A stretch of DNA of 5,140 nucleotides. Origin: an uncultured Bacillaceae bacterium. Lineage in GTDB: Bacteria; Bacillota; Bacilli; Bacillales; Pradoshiaceae. The DNA is taken from NCBI GenBank assembly GCA_904501845.1, contig CAJGCH010000220.1, positions 1 to 5,140 on the forward strand. The letters run 5' to 3'. The stretch's first letter is position 1. Each line of letters starts with the position of its first letter. The notes beneath the pieces are model-generated. The model was given only the letters and a program-made list of their open reading frames with translations. It searched no databases and was not told where the DNA came from. Shown one piece after another: positions 5,043 to 5,140 of this stretch. Made by a program: the position numbers and the translations under genes.

Positions 5043-5140
5043 TTAAAAAATCGTCTTCTTCCCGCGATCTTCAATAATGATTTCAACCGCCTCCCGGAAA
5101 CGCTGGGAATGCACAATTTCCCTTTCACGCAAGAAACGAA
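5043..5140 (-). CDS. Manganese-catalase family protein, CotJC-like, C-terminal end
   Basis: Only the last 31 residues and the TAA stop lie in the window; the gene enters from the right edge. The sequence begins RFLREREIVHSQRF and continues with an amphipathic helix and a short basic tail ending in KKTIF. The RExxH arrangement on a helix followed by QxF matches the last metal-binding helix of manganese catalases (FLxxREIAHQxxFxxAL pattern), and the FLREREIVH form is typical of the spore-coat relatives CotJC/YjqC in Bacillaceae. His of the EIVH motif would be a manganese ligand. A spore-coat or peroxide-detoxification role is possible, but with so little of the protein the subgroup cannot be settled. 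A terminator follows. Confidence 0.75.
   Translation of the reverse strand, partial: RFLREREIVHSQRFREAVEIIIEDRGKKTIF

Noticed and set aside
1..5140. CRISPR array, tRNA or rRNA gene, insertion sequence or phage genes
   Set aside because: No regular direct repeats, no cloverleaf-like or rRNA-like sequence, and no transposase or phage-type coding sequence were seen.

Overview
The window is ordinary Bacillaceae-type chromosome. The evidence is strong AAAGGAG/GGAGGT ribosome binding sites, a TTG start, short AT-rich intergenic regions with sigma-A-type promoters, and the gene content. Its core is a complete four-gene qoxABCD operon (976-4716) for the aa3-type menaquinol oxidase, a proton-pumping haem-copper terminal oxidase of the aerobic respiratory chain. 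I see no previously undescribed system here. The less explained material lies in the two intergenic regions.

Left part (1-975): a minus-strand HAD-family phosphatase enters from the left edge, with only its N-terminal 87 codons inside the window. It is followed by a 315-base gap that holds a sigma-B-like promoter, a sigma-A-like promoter overlapped by an inverted repeat, and a minus-strand reading that looks like a decayed coding fragment. A 46-residue gene follows (579-719), resembling the small BA3454-type stress-response proteins, with its own terminator. The AT-rich stretch after it carries two candidate promoters for the qox operon and short repeated motifs.

Centre (976-4716): QoxA (subunit II, a lipoprotein without the CuA site), QoxB (subunit I, with every haem, CuB and proton-channel residue I looked for), QoxC (subunit III) and QoxD (subunit IV). 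The spacing is tight: 24 nt between qoxA and qoxB, a 4-nt overlap between qoxB and qoxC, and 1 nt between qoxC and qoxD. A perfect 15-bp hairpin follows qoxD. QoxA takes electrons from menaquinol, QoxB reduces O2 to water and pumps protons, and QoxC and QoxD are membrane subunits for assembly and stability.

Right part (4717-5140): a 326-base region without a clear gene contains a catabolite-response-element-like sequence, a well-formed ribosome binding site followed by a six-codon ORF, and a short minus-strand open frame running into the qox terminator. At the right edge is the C-terminal end of a minus-strand manganese-catalase/CotJC-like gene with its own terminator.
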